Positions 54,371-63,872 of a stretch of 64,000 nt of DNA are shown here, piece by piece. Position 1 is the first letter of the stretch, and each line of letters starts with the position of its first letter. The DNA lies in assembly GCA_016709155.1 (NCBI GenBank), contig JADJEI010000001.1, positions 1,302,001 through 1,366,000 on the forward strand, given 5' to 3'. The translations under genes were made by a program, and so were the position numbers. This DNA is from Ignavibacteriales bacterium. GTDB lineage: Bacteria > Bacteroidota > Ignavibacteria > Ignavibacteriales > Ignavibacteriaceae. Under the pieces are notes generated by a model. That model saw only the letters and a program-made list of their open reading frames with translations, was not told where the DNA came from and made no database searches.

Positions 54371-55921
54371 TTGAATCAACTAAAAAATAAAAACGTGACT
54401 CGCCAATTGGCTAAGGGTGGGCTAACCGGAATCTCCGGATACCTTTTATTAAAACCACTTAACCTGCTAACGAGCGTTCTTCTTGCAAGATTTTTAGGAG
54501 CTGATGGTTTTGGGCTCTACTCTCTTGGTTTAAGCATAAATGTTTTGCTAAATGTTTTTACCAATTTTGGATTTCCGCAGGGGATTGTAAAACTTTCCAT
54601 AAAGTACCGGACTGAAGGCAGCAAAGAGAAAGTAAAAGGAGTTCTCTACTCCAGTTTGATTTTCTCGGTAAGTCTTTGTGCGTTGATTGTCATTACTCAG
54701 CTAATATTTGCCGAAGAAATAAGCAAAATGTTCTTTGAGAATGATTCGTTAGCAAGTGTAATTATTATCTTCGGTTTATCAGTCCCCTTCAATACTCTTT
54801 ATACTTTCCCGGCAGCCTTCGCACAATCGTTCAAAAAAATAAAATACCAATCTATTATTCTAAATATTACCAGACCTTTAAGCTTTTTACTCTTCACGAT
54901 TGTCGTTGTTTCTTTTAAGTGGGATCTTGACGCAGTACTTTATGCAAATCTAATTTCGACAATTGTAACGGCTATAATTGGATTTTATTTTATACTTAAG
55001 TATTTCCCTGAATTTTATCAAGCGAAAATTAAACCAATTTACGAGTTTAAAAATTTGATAACCTTCTCTATGCAGACTATGTTCACTGGTTTTCTGTCGA
55101 TATTAATGATAAAAATTGATAGAATTATGATAGGTTATTTTTCAACTAGTTCGGATGTTGGGATTTATTCTGCAGCAGCAAACTTAGCAATAAATGTGAC
55201 TTTTTTCCTCACTCCCTTCGCAATGATTTTTTCACCAATTTCTGCTGAATTATTTCATTTAAATAAAATAGACGAATTAAATAAAGCCTTTAAAAATGTA
55301 ACCCGTTGGCTGCTAATTTTTACTCTCCCATTGTTTTTTATTTTCGCAGGCTTTTCCAAAGAATTGCTGTTAATGTTTGGGAAAGACTTCTCAATCGGAG
55401 GGACTGTTCTTATATTAATCTCTATTGCAGAATTGATAAATGTTTCTACAGGACCAGTGGGTATTTTGCTGAAGATGTCAGGACATCAACTTATTGATTT
55501 AAAAATTTCAATTCTTGTGCTGGTGATTAATGCTTCGTTGAATTACATTTTAATCCCAATCTATGGACTTGCAGGAGCAGCAATTGCAACTGCTATAGCA
55601 ATTACAGTTACTCATTCGATCAGGCTGTTAATAGTATGGAAATATTTAAAAATTTTCCCTTATGACATAAATACATTGAAACCGTTTATTTCATTCTTAA
55701 CGATGGGAATCATATTTTTTATTATTGTTTATTTTTTAGAGCCCGTTACATTGATAAAAATAATAATTGGTACATTTTCATTAGTTGGTTACACACTTCA
55801 TTTCTTCTTATCGAAGAAAGATGAAGAAGATATTTTTATTTTGAACTCACTGAAAAAAAGATTGTCTAAAAAAGATAAACACAATAAAAAAAATAACTCC
55901 GATATTAACGAGTCTGAATAA
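54371..55921 (+). CDS. Wzx-type polysaccharide flippase
   Basis: A 516-residue MATE/MOP-fold protein with 12-14 membrane helices; the first contains the typical GISGYLLLKPLNLLTSVLLARFLGADGFGLYSL, shown here as LARFLGADGFGLYSL. It moves lipid-linked repeat units to the outer face of the inner membrane. The start is TTG at 54371 or a GTG 24 bases on; no ATG is near. A lysine-rich tail (KKRLSKKDKHNKKNN) ends it. The polymerase gene follows by 18 bases. Confidence 0.9.
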   Translation: MNQLKNKNVTRQLAKGGLTGISGYLLLKPLNLLTSVLLARFLGADGFGLYSLGLSINVLLNVFTNFGFPQGIVKLSIKYRTEGSKEKVKGVLYSSLIFSVSLCALIVITQLIFAEEISKMFFENDSLASVIIIFGLSVPFNTLYTFPAAFAQSFKKIKYQSIILNITRPLSFLLFTIVVVSFKWDLDAVLYANLISTIVTAIIGFYFILKYFPEFYQAKIKPIYEFKNLITFSMQTMFTGFLSILMIKIDRIMIGYFSTSSDVGIYSAAANLAINVTFFLTPFAMIFSPISAELFHLNKIDELNKAFKNVTRWLLIFTLPLFFIFAGFSKELLLMFGKDFSIGGTVLILISIAELINVSTGPVGILLKMSGHQLIDLKISILVLVINASLNYILIPIYGLAGAAIATAIAITVTHSIRLLIVWKYLKIFPYDINTLKPFISFLTMGIIFFIIVYFLEPVTLIKIIIGTFSLVGYTLHFFLSKKDEEDIFILNSLKKRLSKKDKHNKKNNSDINESE

Positions 55922-55939
55922 TTACTTTATAATTTAATA

Positions 55940-57322
55940 ATGATATCTATCATTTTCTTAATATTAACAATTTTATTCGCTGTCTACATCCTTTATAGAT
56001 CTAGAGAAGAATATGAGCTGCTGTTATTATTGCCTATTATAATCTCTACCAGTTTTTTTGGCTTCTCACCTTTTGAGATCAATATAAAAGGGCTTATTCA
56101 AAGCGACGATATTGCATTTCTGTTAATGTTTTTCTTAGTTCTTTTCTTTATTAAAAAAGATATTTATTTAACCTCACGTTCAGTTTTTTATTATAGGTAT
56201 GGCTATCTATTTGTATTGCTATTAGCGTACTTTATTTTTGTCTATGTGCTATCTCTGATTCAGTATCAGGATTACACCGCCACTACAAAAATCTCGAGAA
56301 TATTTTTTCACTACTTTGCATTTTTTGCTTATTATTTTATCATTGTAAGAATTGAAAAAGATAGAATTATTCGACTTTTTAATATAATTGAGAAAATTAC
56401 CCTGGTTTTAACTTTATTTTTTATTTTAGACTCGGGCTTTGGTATCTCAATTTTTGCAGCTACAGATCAGTTCAATATCTATGCAGGGGATGTAGTTGAA
56501 AGAAATCTTGCAACTTTTCCTCTGTTTTCATTTTTCATTCTTGCACGATTAAGTCTTAAAAGAGAGGTCAATTGGTACAACATTCTGGGAATTCTAGGGA
56601 TTTTATTTGCAGTATTTTTGCTCATTACTCGTTCCCTTGCAGCCGCGGCAATTATTATTTTATTTGCTGGCTTCTTTTTCAGGGATAAGGTTCTAATTAA
56701 GTCCGGTAAAATAAGTAGGTTAATAGCCCGTATAGCAGTAATCACCATTTTATTTACAGCGATACTAATTACTGTTTTTCAATCTCAGATAAAATATTTT
56801 GCGACAAAAGTTGAAGACATAACATCCGCAAGTAGTGTTGATGCAATAGTGGAAGGTACTTCTTTATATAACAGATATTTGATCATTGAAAGCAGAGTTT
56901 CCAAGGTGTGGGAGGTGAACCCATTCACAGGGTTAGGAATGTTACACCCGGAAGAAGCAAGAAAAGTATTTTATCCTGATCTTTTTATAAGAAGGCAGGA
57001 TAAGCCTGGAACAGTGATTGTGGGTGATCAATCTTGGGGAAGTTACATCGGTAGTGTAGGATTTTTGGGTGTGCTTCTTTATTTACCACTGATGTTATAT
57101 CCGCTATACTACCTTTGGAAGAGAAAAACTTTATATTCACTTAATATAGATTTCTATACTGTACTACTTGCGCTAATTATGGAAGTTGGCATGAGATCGT
57201 TTTTTAGCAGGAATTTGTTTGTCAGCTTTCACTTATTAATATTTTATTATGTACTTATTCTCTACTTTATTGAACTTTATCATAACGAAAACATTACAAA
57301 TAATAATACTGCCCCAAAATGA
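55940..57322 (+). CDS. O-antigen/exopolysaccharide polymerase (Wzy-like)
   Basis: A 460-residue integral membrane protein with about 11 helices and one large outside loop (about 290-375, VEDITSASSVDAIVEGTSLYNRY, shown in part). The loop ends with NPFTGLGMLHPEEARKVF and GDQSWGSYIGSVGFLGVLLY, matching the Wzy_C / O-antigen ligase pattern. It polymerises the repeat units. The neighbours (flippase, Wzz, exporter) make this assignment firm although sequence identity in the family is low. Confidence 0.8.
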   Translation: MISIIFLILTILFAVYILYRSREEYELLLLLPIIISTSFFGFSPFEINIKGLIQSDDIAFLLMFFLVLFFIKKDIYLTSRSVFYYRYGYLFVLLLAYFIFVYVLSLIQYQDYTATTKISRIFFHYFAFFAYYFIIVRIEKDRIIRLFNIIEKITLVLTLFFILDSGFGISIFAATDQFNIYAGDVVERNLATFPLFSFFILARLSLKREVNWYNILGILGILFAVFLLITRSLAAAAIIILFAGFFFRDKVLIKSGKISRLIARIAVITILFTAILITVFQSQIKYFATKVEDITSASSVDAIVEGTSLYNRYLIIESRVSKVWEVNPFTGLGMLHPEEARKVFYPDLFIRRQDKPGTVIVGDQSWGSYIGSVGFLGVLLYLPLMLYPLYYLWKRKTLYSLNIDFYTVLLALIMEVGMRSFFSRNLFVSFHLLIFYYVLILYFIELYHNENITNNNTAPK

Positions 57323-57520
57323 TTTGTTTTTTATTCTTTGATAGAAAAAAATTTTAGACTTAAAAATTATCGATTTTATTTGTAATTTAGTTTTCAACAG
57401 GTGAAGTCAAAGCGAACAGCAATTAGCGAATAAATACAGTCAGATAAAGCAAGCAGCATAAATTCTTTGTAATGCCTTCAATCAATTAATAATTAACAAA
57501 TTTAAGAGAAAATATTTTTA

Positions 57521-58300
57521 ATGGATAAAATATTAGCCTCCGTGGTAGTTCCAACATTTAATTCTGAAAGATTTCTGGAACAAACACTACATTCTTTATT
57601 TCAGCAAGATTATAATAATTTAGAAATTCTGGTCATCGATGGTGGATCCACTGATGAAACAGTGAATATTATTAAAAAATATGAAAAACAAATTGCATAT
57701 TGGGTTAGTGAAAAGGATAGCGGACAAAGTAATGCTCTGAATAAAGGTTTTAAAAAAGCCAGGGGAGAAATAGTTGGATGGTTATGTTCGGACGATCTGC
57801 TATACAAAGACTCAGTTCGTATAGTTGCAGAAAAGTTTACCAAAGATGATGAGGTAGGAATTGTTTATGGAGACATTGATCAAATTAATTCCAATGGCAA
57901 AATTTTTAGAAAAATAAAATATAAACCAATTTCTGCTGACTATATTCTTAATGTCCACCATCCCGTTCCGCAGCAGGGTTCTTTTTATAGAAGAAGCCTT
58001 CTTGAAAAAGTTGGTTACTTAAATGAATCTTTACATCAGGTTATGGATTATGATTTATTTATTAAACTTCTTAAAATATCTAAAGGGGTTTATGTGGGAC
58101 GCGCTTTGGGACAATTTAGAATGTTCGAAAGTAATAAATCAACTATTCAAGGTGCATGGGTCGGTTCTATCGAAGGATTTAGAGTTGGAAAAGAGCATGG
58201 CGCTAAAATAATTTCAAGAGTAACTTTTTTACGCTTGAAAAGAATGAGTCGGTTTTTAATAAAAAAAGTATTCGGAATTAAATTACATAAGGAGCGTTAA
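57521..58300 (+). CDS. Glycosyltransferase family 2
   Basis: A 259-residue GT2 with VVPTFNSERFLEQTLHSLFQQ, DGGSTDETVNIIKKY, WLCSDDLLYKDSV (metal DxD-like SDD) and the later HPVPQQGSFYRRSLLEKVGYLNE acceptor-loop motif. It adds one sugar to the repeat unit. The gap before it (57323-57520) has no gene. It ends one base before the next start. Confidence 0.92.
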   Translation: MDKILASVVVPTFNSERFLEQTLHSLFQQDYNNLEILVIDGGSTDETVNIIKKYEKQIAYWVSEKDSGQSNALNKGFKKARGEIVGWLCSDDLLYKDSVRIVAEKFTKDDEVGIVYGDIDQINSNGKIFRKIKYKPISADYILNVHHPVPQQGSFYRRSLLEKVGYLNESLHQVMDYDLFIKLLKISKGVYVGRALGQFRMFESNKSTIQGAWVGSIEGFRVGKEHGAKIISRVTFLRLKRMSRFLIKKVFGIKLHKER

Positions 58301-58301
58301 A

Positions 58302-59813
58302 ATGTTCACTAAGAAAAAATCATTCGTGTTAATAAATACGACAGTATTTTTTTTAATATTATTTTTATTCAGTCCGCAAATGTTGTCTCAAAAAAAATTG
58401 ATGTTTGGACTAAATTCTGTTTTCACAGATCCGGTCCTACACAAGATCATCTCATTGCCTCAGCCAACATTGCTTGAAATGTTTAAAGATTATCACATAC
58501 AATACCTGAGATACCCTGGGGGAATACCAACCAGGTATTATTTTTGGGATAGACCAGACTTGATCGATGAAGCTCTGAAATACCACTCCAGCTATCTTGA
58601 ACAGAGAGGTGATAAAAGAAGTGAATACTACTCCAACTATTCTGAAAAAGTTTCTGTTCCTGAAACTAACTATAAGGACTTTTTAAATTTTTGTAATAAG
58701 AATAAAATCATTCCGATCATTGAACTTAACACAACACTTTATGTAGATAACAACAAGCTTTATCAATATGAAAAATTTCAGAAGCAAACAAAAAACATAA
58801 GTATTCAGGAAAACCGTTGGGAAAAAATTGGTGAATCTGTAAAATCACAAATGAAGTTTACTCATACAATTCTTGACAACGTAATTTGGGAATTTGGTAA
58901 CGAAGATTACTTTATGTTCGACGCAGAAGAGTATGGTACAATTGTAATTAATCTTATGGATATCATCCATAAAAATTATCCCAACGATAAAATCATTGTT
59001 GAGATGTCCAATAGCTGGTCGAAAGGCGCTCGAAAAAAGCAGTGGAATAAAACTTTTATAGCTTTTTTAGACAAAAAAGGAGCTCTAAATAAAATTGATT
59101 ATTTTGCCCCGCATTTTTATGATGCAGGGGGGGAGCAATATGACAACTCGAGCCAGATGGTTACAAAAATTCTAAAAAATAATGTAACTAACTTCGAAAA
59201 TGCAATCATGTCAAATTTTCCTTCTGGTTTTCAGCCTAAGTTATTCTATACCGAATATGCCTGCGTTTTAACTTCCTTGGATAATAAAAATTATAGCACA
59301 CAACTTCATGGATTGTTAACATTAAATTATTTTATGCGATTTTACGCATCTCCGAATATAGTTGGGATCATACAACATGCGTTTACTACTATAAAAAATG
59401 CATTCTTCTATGCACCTTCCCTGACTAGTCGGTTTGATTATATAACTGAAAAAAACAGCAATTCAGATATATTTTCTTATATCCCCCCTCAATCAGAAGC
59501 CGTTAAATTATTTTATAATACTTGTGCTGATAATGTTGTTAGTTTTTATTCGACTGATTCATATTTGTTCCTATGCACTGAAACAAATAACCAATTCAAA
59601 GTTCAAATCTTAAATTTTGAGGACAATCCTGCGGATGTTGATCTAAGTAGTATTTCGTCTAATATTGGAAGCAAAAAAGGCTTGGTTAATACATATATTT
59701 TTGACGATTTAAACGCCCACTATTGGAACCCTGAAAAAAATGTTAAAAAATCAGAATTAAATTCAAATAAGATATCTGTGCCAAAACATTCATTTACTTC
59801 AATCGTTTACTGA
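58302..59813 (+). CDS. Secreted GH51/clan GH-A-like glycosidase-type protein
   Basis: A 503-residue protein with signal or anchor (NTTVFFLILFLFSPQMLSQ). Motifs recall clan GH-A enzymes such as GH51 arabinofuranosidases: LRYPGGIPTRYYFWD, the acid/base Glu in WEFGNEDYFMF and a nucleophile-like Glu in LFYTEYACV. The C-terminal 120 residues form a beta domain. An ORF of this kind in a biosynthetic locus could trim or release the polymer, or be a polymer-binding relative. GGAG lies before the ATG; the start directly follows the GT2 gene by one base. Substrate unknown. Confidence 0.6.
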   Translation: MFTKKKSFVLINTTVFFLILFLFSPQMLSQKKLMFGLNSVFTDPVLHKIISLPQPTLLEMFKDYHIQYLRYPGGIPTRYYFWDRPDLIDEALKYHSSYLEQRGDKRSEYYSNYSEKVSVPETNYKDFLNFCNKNKIIPIIELNTTLYVDNNKLYQYEKFQKQTKNISIQENRWEKIGESVKSQMKFTHTILDNVIWEFGNEDYFMFDAEEYGTIVINLMDIIHKNYPNDKIIVEMSNSWSKGARKKQWNKTFIAFLDKKGALNKIDYFAPHFYDAGGEQYDNSSQMVTKILKNNVTNFENAIMSNFPSGFQPKLFYTEYACVLTSLDNKNYSTQLHGLLTLNYFMRFYASPNIVGIIQHAFTTIKNAFFYAPSLTSRFDYITEKNSNSDIFSYIPPQSEAVKLFYNTCADNVVSFYSTDSYLFLCTETNNQFKVQILNFEDNPADVDLSSISSNIGSKKGLVNTYIFDDLNAHYWNPEKNVKKSELNSNKISVPKHSFTSIVY

Positions 59814-59833
59814 TTATTTTTCTCGGAATTTAC

Positions 59834-60835
59834 GTGAGAATTGTAATCTTTGTCGGTGGTGGAATCGGAGATGTATTAATGACAACTCCAATGTTCAGAG
59901 CCATCAAGAAAAAATATCCTGAATCAAGAGTTGTTGTAACTGTTATGGGGTCAAGTCAAGCTACAATTCTGCTTAATAATTCTAATGTAGATTTCATTAT
60001 AAATCTAAAGAGTCCTAAGTGGTCAGGTGCGTTAGGATTTATTCGATTATTATTATTTTTTAATAAAGAGAAATTTCAGTACAGTTTTTTAAATCATATT
60101 GCAGAAAGAAGAAAATATTTTTTACTTTCTTTTCTGTCAGGTACAAAAAACAGGGTCGGTTTTAATAGATCTAAAGTTGCTAGGGAAAAGACCTATTTTC
60201 TATTTGTCAAATTACTAAATCAACCGATTAACTATAATTTTAATTCTAAATTAAGAACTGAATTAAATTTGGAACTCCTTAAAGTGCTCGATATTCGAGA
60301 TAACGATATTTCCTATGATTTACCAATAACAAAAAAAATTATTAAGAAGAAAAGAAAAATTATAGGGATACATCCGGGCAGTAATACCGGTGGTGAATTA
60401 AAAAGATGGCAATTTGAAAAATTTGATGAATTGTGCAAAAAAATCAACGAGGCTTTTGGTTTTAGTATTAGATTCTTTATTGGTCCCGAAGAGGAATACC
60501 TCTCCAAGAGAATTAATCCTAAGTATGAACAAATTATAAATGTAAGCTTACTGGATGCAATAGATAAAATAGCAGAGTGTGATTATTTTATTAGTAATGA
60601 TAGTGGATTAGCTCACATCGCGGCAGCTTTTAAAGTTCCAACTATTGTACTCTTTGGCCCAACGCTGAAAAACGAATATATTCTGCCGACGAAGTATATT
60701 GCAATTGATTCTGGAGAGCTTGAATGCAGACCCTGCTTTCACCTTAGAAAGCCTTGCCCAATTGATCAGTTATGCCTCAAAAATATTACAGCTGAAGAAG
60801 TGTTTTTTAAGTTTGCCAAATTAATTGAAGCTTAG
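59834..60835 (+). CDS. Glycosyltransferase family 9 (heptosyltransferase-like)
   Basis: A 333-residue GT-B enzyme with VIFVGGGIGDVLMTTPMFRA at the N-terminus and the donor-binding GIHPGSNTGGELKRW plus ISNDSGLAHIAAAFKVPTIVLFGPT, the GT9 signature. The C-terminal CRPCFHLRKPCPIDQLCLKN is the Cys-rich end found in many GT9. GT9 members add heptoses or other sugars from ADP- or UDP-donors. The start is GTG at 59834 and has no clear ribosome-binding site. Confidence 0.92.
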   Translation: MRIVIFVGGGIGDVLMTTPMFRAIKKKYPESRVVVTVMGSSQATILLNNSNVDFIINLKSPKWSGALGFIRLLLFFNKEKFQYSFLNHIAERRKYFLLSFLSGTKNRVGFNRSKVAREKTYFLFVKLLNQPINYNFNSKLRTELNLELLKVLDIRDNDISYDLPITKKIIKKKRKIIGIHPGSNTGGELKRWQFEKFDELCKKINEAFGFSIRFFIGPEEEYLSKRINPKYEQIINVSLLDAIDKIAECDYFISNDSGLAHIAAAFKVPTIVLFGPTLKNEYILPTKYIAIDSGELECRPCFHLRKPCPIDQLCLKNITAEEVFFKFAKLIEA

Positions 60836-60981
60836 CTCACCATTGCTTAATTAAATAAATTTTATTGTTTTTTTTAATTGTAACTTGAGATTTAAAATCA
60901 TTTGAAGTATTTTAATTAAGTATAAAAATTGTAATAGTCAATCAAACCCAGGTTTTAGAAGTTTAAATAGGAGTATTAATC

Positions 60982-63450
60982 GTGAAAAATTCATGTTTTA
61001 TTTTGGTCATTTTCATAGTTTTGACATTGTTTACGAGTTCTACATACTCGCAGTTTTCAACACAATACAAAACAGAAAACGTATTTATCGTAGCTATTGA
61101 CGGATTAAGATATACAGAAGGGTTTGCTTCCGGGAATACATACATTCCATTTCTATGGGATAGTTTAGCTCCTAAGGGAACAATTTATACAAACTTTTAC
61201 AACACTGGAGTTACAACTTCTAATTCTGGACATTCTCAAATTACTAACGGAGTAAGACAGTTATTGTTGGTCAATACAAACTCAAGAAACCTGCCGGAAG
61301 ATAAATCAAATATGTGTCCCTATGATTTAGAATACTCAACGATATCCGAGAAGAATCAAAATCCATCCCCTGATAATATAAGTATAGATACAGATTTAAG
61401 ACCCACAGAGCCAACTGTTGGAGAATATTATCGTAAATTCAAAGGCGCACCAAAAGAAAAAGTTTATTACATAAATGGACATAGCAGAATATGGCGTAAC
61501 CCGGTAAGCCTTTTCCCTGGTTATGGACCGGATTACGCACCGGTTGTCGTTCCCGTATATAGCGACCTTGAAACTCTTGATACTGCGTTTGCCGTGATTG
61601 AGCGTGATCACCCGCCTCTTTGTTATGTTCTTTTTGGTGAAGTAGATGCTGCCGGACATTCAGGTGATACCACAAGATATCTTGGACAAATAATGCAGGT
61701 TGATTCACTCATATTTCAACTCTGGCAAAAAATTCAATCGGACTCCGTTTATGCGAACAAAACAACAATGATAATAACCACCGATCATGGGAGACATGAT
61801 GAACAACATGGAGGGTGGAAAAGCCATGGGGATCAGTGCGGAGGCTGCAGGCACGTTTTTCTAATTGCGCTTGGACCTGATATCAAACCAAATACAATTA
61901 TTGAAGATGTACATGATCATGTTGACATCGCCCCAACCGTTGGGGAATTATTGAAATTCCCGACCCCTCTTGCGCAAGGAAAAGTTTTAAGTGAAATGTT
62001 AGTCTCCAAAAGTCTAACTAATCATTCAGTAACTGGATATCCAGATCAAGTATCTTCTGTAATAAATTTAAGCCGGACAGGAGGTTTTTCACGTTCACCT
62101 TCTATTACAAAGAATAATAATGGTTTGCATGTAGTTTTTTCAGATAATAATAATGAAAAGAGTGAAATCTATTATACTAAAAGTACTAATAGTGGAACTA
62201 GTTGGAGCAGTCCTCAAATAATTTTGACAGATCCCAATCCTTCTGGATACGAATTAGAACCGGCTATTACATCTGTTGACAGTAATAGTTTATATGTTAT
62301 CTCGTCCGGTTACCATTATTCGCCTACCGAATCAACTTATCTCTGGCTTTTAAAAGGAATATTAAGCGAAAACTCCGGCTTAACCTGGAATACAGAATCA
62401 GTACTTGATACTCAGTTAACCATTAGTTCAAAACCAACAGTTGTGTCAACAGGAAAAAATATCACAGCGATTTCAACCGTATCTCATTCTTTGAAAAGTG
62501 TGGTAAGTACAGACGGTGGTCTGACATTCAGTTCTTCCGTTCTAGTTTCAAAAACGGGATTTCCTCAAGTACCTACGGCGACATATATGAAATCAACTTG
62601 TTACTCCGTGTGGCAAAATGTTTCATGGTTTGAACCCTATTGGAAACTCTGGTTTGGAAATCAGCCGTGGCTTGAGGAAACTGCAGTTACTCCAAACGTA
62701 ACAGATAGTTATCCCTATTTTCCTTCAATTAGCAGCGATAATGCCAAGCGGATTCACTTAGTTTATTCTTATGCTTATATCCCTGATTCATTAGCACCGG
62801 TAGAATGGCGGATAGATTATCTGAGAAGTCTGGATTCCGGTAAAACCTGGCAGAACCCAAGTACAATTTCTGGTTTAACAAACTCTTTTCTGCCTAAAAT
62901 AAAGATTTCTGATAATGGAAAAGTTTGTGCAATATGGTCTTCGTTTACCAACAATAAATGGAGTATTCGGGGTTCTTATTCCACTGATGCCGGAGTTAGT
63001 TGGGTTGAGCCTTTTCAGATTACACAGAAGCAGGAGTTTTCACTGTACAGTGACTTTTATATATCTAAAGATACTTTATTTGTGGTCTGGCAGAATTTTA
63101 GCAGAGGAAATTGGGAATTATTATTCACTAAGTATGTGTTGAATAGTCCAAATGAAATGAATAAAATCCAGAATAGTGAGTCGCCAATTGTATTTTCACT
63201 TGATCAAAATTATCCAAATCCGTTTAACCCAAAGACAAATATTCGATTTCAATTGCCAAAGGATTCTTTTGTCAGTTTGAAAATTTTTGATTTACTGGGA
63301 ACAGAAGTATCAACTTTAATAAATGAGGAACAATCAGCAGGAATTCACGATATAGATTTCAATGCTTCTGACTTACCCAGTGGAATATACTTTTATAGAA
63401 TTCAAGCTGGCAATTTTATAGATACAAAAAAACTAATTTTGCTGAAATAG
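60982..63450 (+). CDS. T9SS-exported alkaline-phosphatase-superfamily protein with sialidase/BNR-like repeats
   Basis: 822 residues: signal peptide (ending SSTYSQF), an alkaline-phosphatase-superfamily catalytic domain (about 30-340), a BNR/sialidase-like beta-propeller region (about 355-720; SGTSWSSPQIIL, SGLTWNTESV, SGKTWQNPSTI, AGVSWVEPFQI) and a complete T9SS type A sorting domain (NYPNPFNPKTNIRFQLPK to DTKKLILLK). Metal motifs: AIDGLR, TTSNSGHSQITNG (nucleophile Thr region), ITTDHGRHDEQHGG. No CxPxR sulfatase motif, so a phosphodiesterase/pyrophosphatase-like enzyme is more likely. AGGAG precedes the GTG start. Confidence 0.75.
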   Translation: MKNSCFILVIFIVLTLFTSSTYSQFSTQYKTENVFIVAIDGLRYTEGFASGNTYIPFLWDSLAPKGTIYTNFYNTGVTTSNSGHSQITNGVRQLLLVNTNSRNLPEDKSNMCPYDLEYSTISEKNQNPSPDNISIDTDLRPTEPTVGEYYRKFKGAPKEKVYYINGHSRIWRNPVSLFPGYGPDYAPVVVPVYSDLETLDTAFAVIERDHPPLCYVLFGEVDAAGHSGDTTRYLGQIMQVDSLIFQLWQKIQSDSVYANKTTMIITTDHGRHDEQHGGWKSHGDQCGGCRHVFLIALGPDIKPNTIIEDVHDHVDIAPTVGELLKFPTPLAQGKVLSEMLVSKSLTNHSVTGYPDQVSSVINLSRTGGFSRSPSITKNNNGLHVVFSDNNNEKSEIYYTKSTNSGTSWSSPQIILTDPNPSGYELEPAITSVDSNSLYVISSGYHYSPTESTYLWLLKGILSENSGLTWNTESVLDTQLTISSKPTVVSTGKNITAISTVSHSLKSVVSTDGGLTFSSSVLVSKTGFPQVPTATYMKSTCYSVWQNVSWFEPYWKLWFGNQPWLEETAVTPNVTDSYPYFPSISSDNAKRIHLVYSYAYIPDSLAPVEWRIDYLRSLDSGKTWQNPSTISGLTNSFLPKIKISDNGKVCAIWSSFTNNKWSIRGSYSTDAGVSWVEPFQITQKQEFSLYSDFYISKDTLFVVWQNFSRGNWELLFTKYVLNSPNEMNKIQNSESPIVFSLDQNYPNPFNPKTNIRFQLPKDSFVSLKIFDLLGTEVSTLINEEQSAGIHDIDFNASDLPSGIYFYRIQAGNFIDTKKLILLK

Positions 63451-63872
63451 TATCAAATGATTTAGATTTAAGACAGGATCTTTTTTTTCTGCGAACCGAT
63501 TTTTTAAAATGGACTAAGTGTTTTTTATTCATTTTATTAATGTGGAATTGTCCGAACTTAGTCGAAATTTGATTTAACTTTATTAGTGAATAATTAGGAC
63601 TTTTTCAATTGGAAGGACATTGAGTGTGGTTTTGATTGATTTTCGAAAAAAATGAGAAGGAAAAAAGACTACTTACAAAATAGCGTTCCTCACAAATTTT
63701 TTAATTTCTTCTTAAATCTGTATATTTTCAACTGTTATTTATAAAAAATTAGTGACAAAGCAAAATACCTCCATTCGGATTTTGATTTAGAATATTCCAA
63801 TTTGAAATAGATTTTCTCTTTTCTCATTTTTTTGACTTATTTCCACTATAGTTTTCGTAAAAAAACGTATTA
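63451..63872. other. Intergenic region, no gene seen
   Basis: About 420 AT-rich bases between the phosphodiesterase-like gene and the next sulfotransferase. No credible open frame, tRNA or strong terminator is visible; several T runs occur. A secondary promoter for the downstream part of the locus would be expected here but none matching the group's consensus stands out. Confidence 0.6.

Noticed and set aside
60982..63450. Alkaline-phosphatase-superfamily protein considered as a sulfatase acting on the sulfated polymer
   Set aside because: No CxPxR or SxPxR sulfatase motif is visible; the nucleophile region has Thr/Ser and Gly-His-Ser as in phosphodiesterases.
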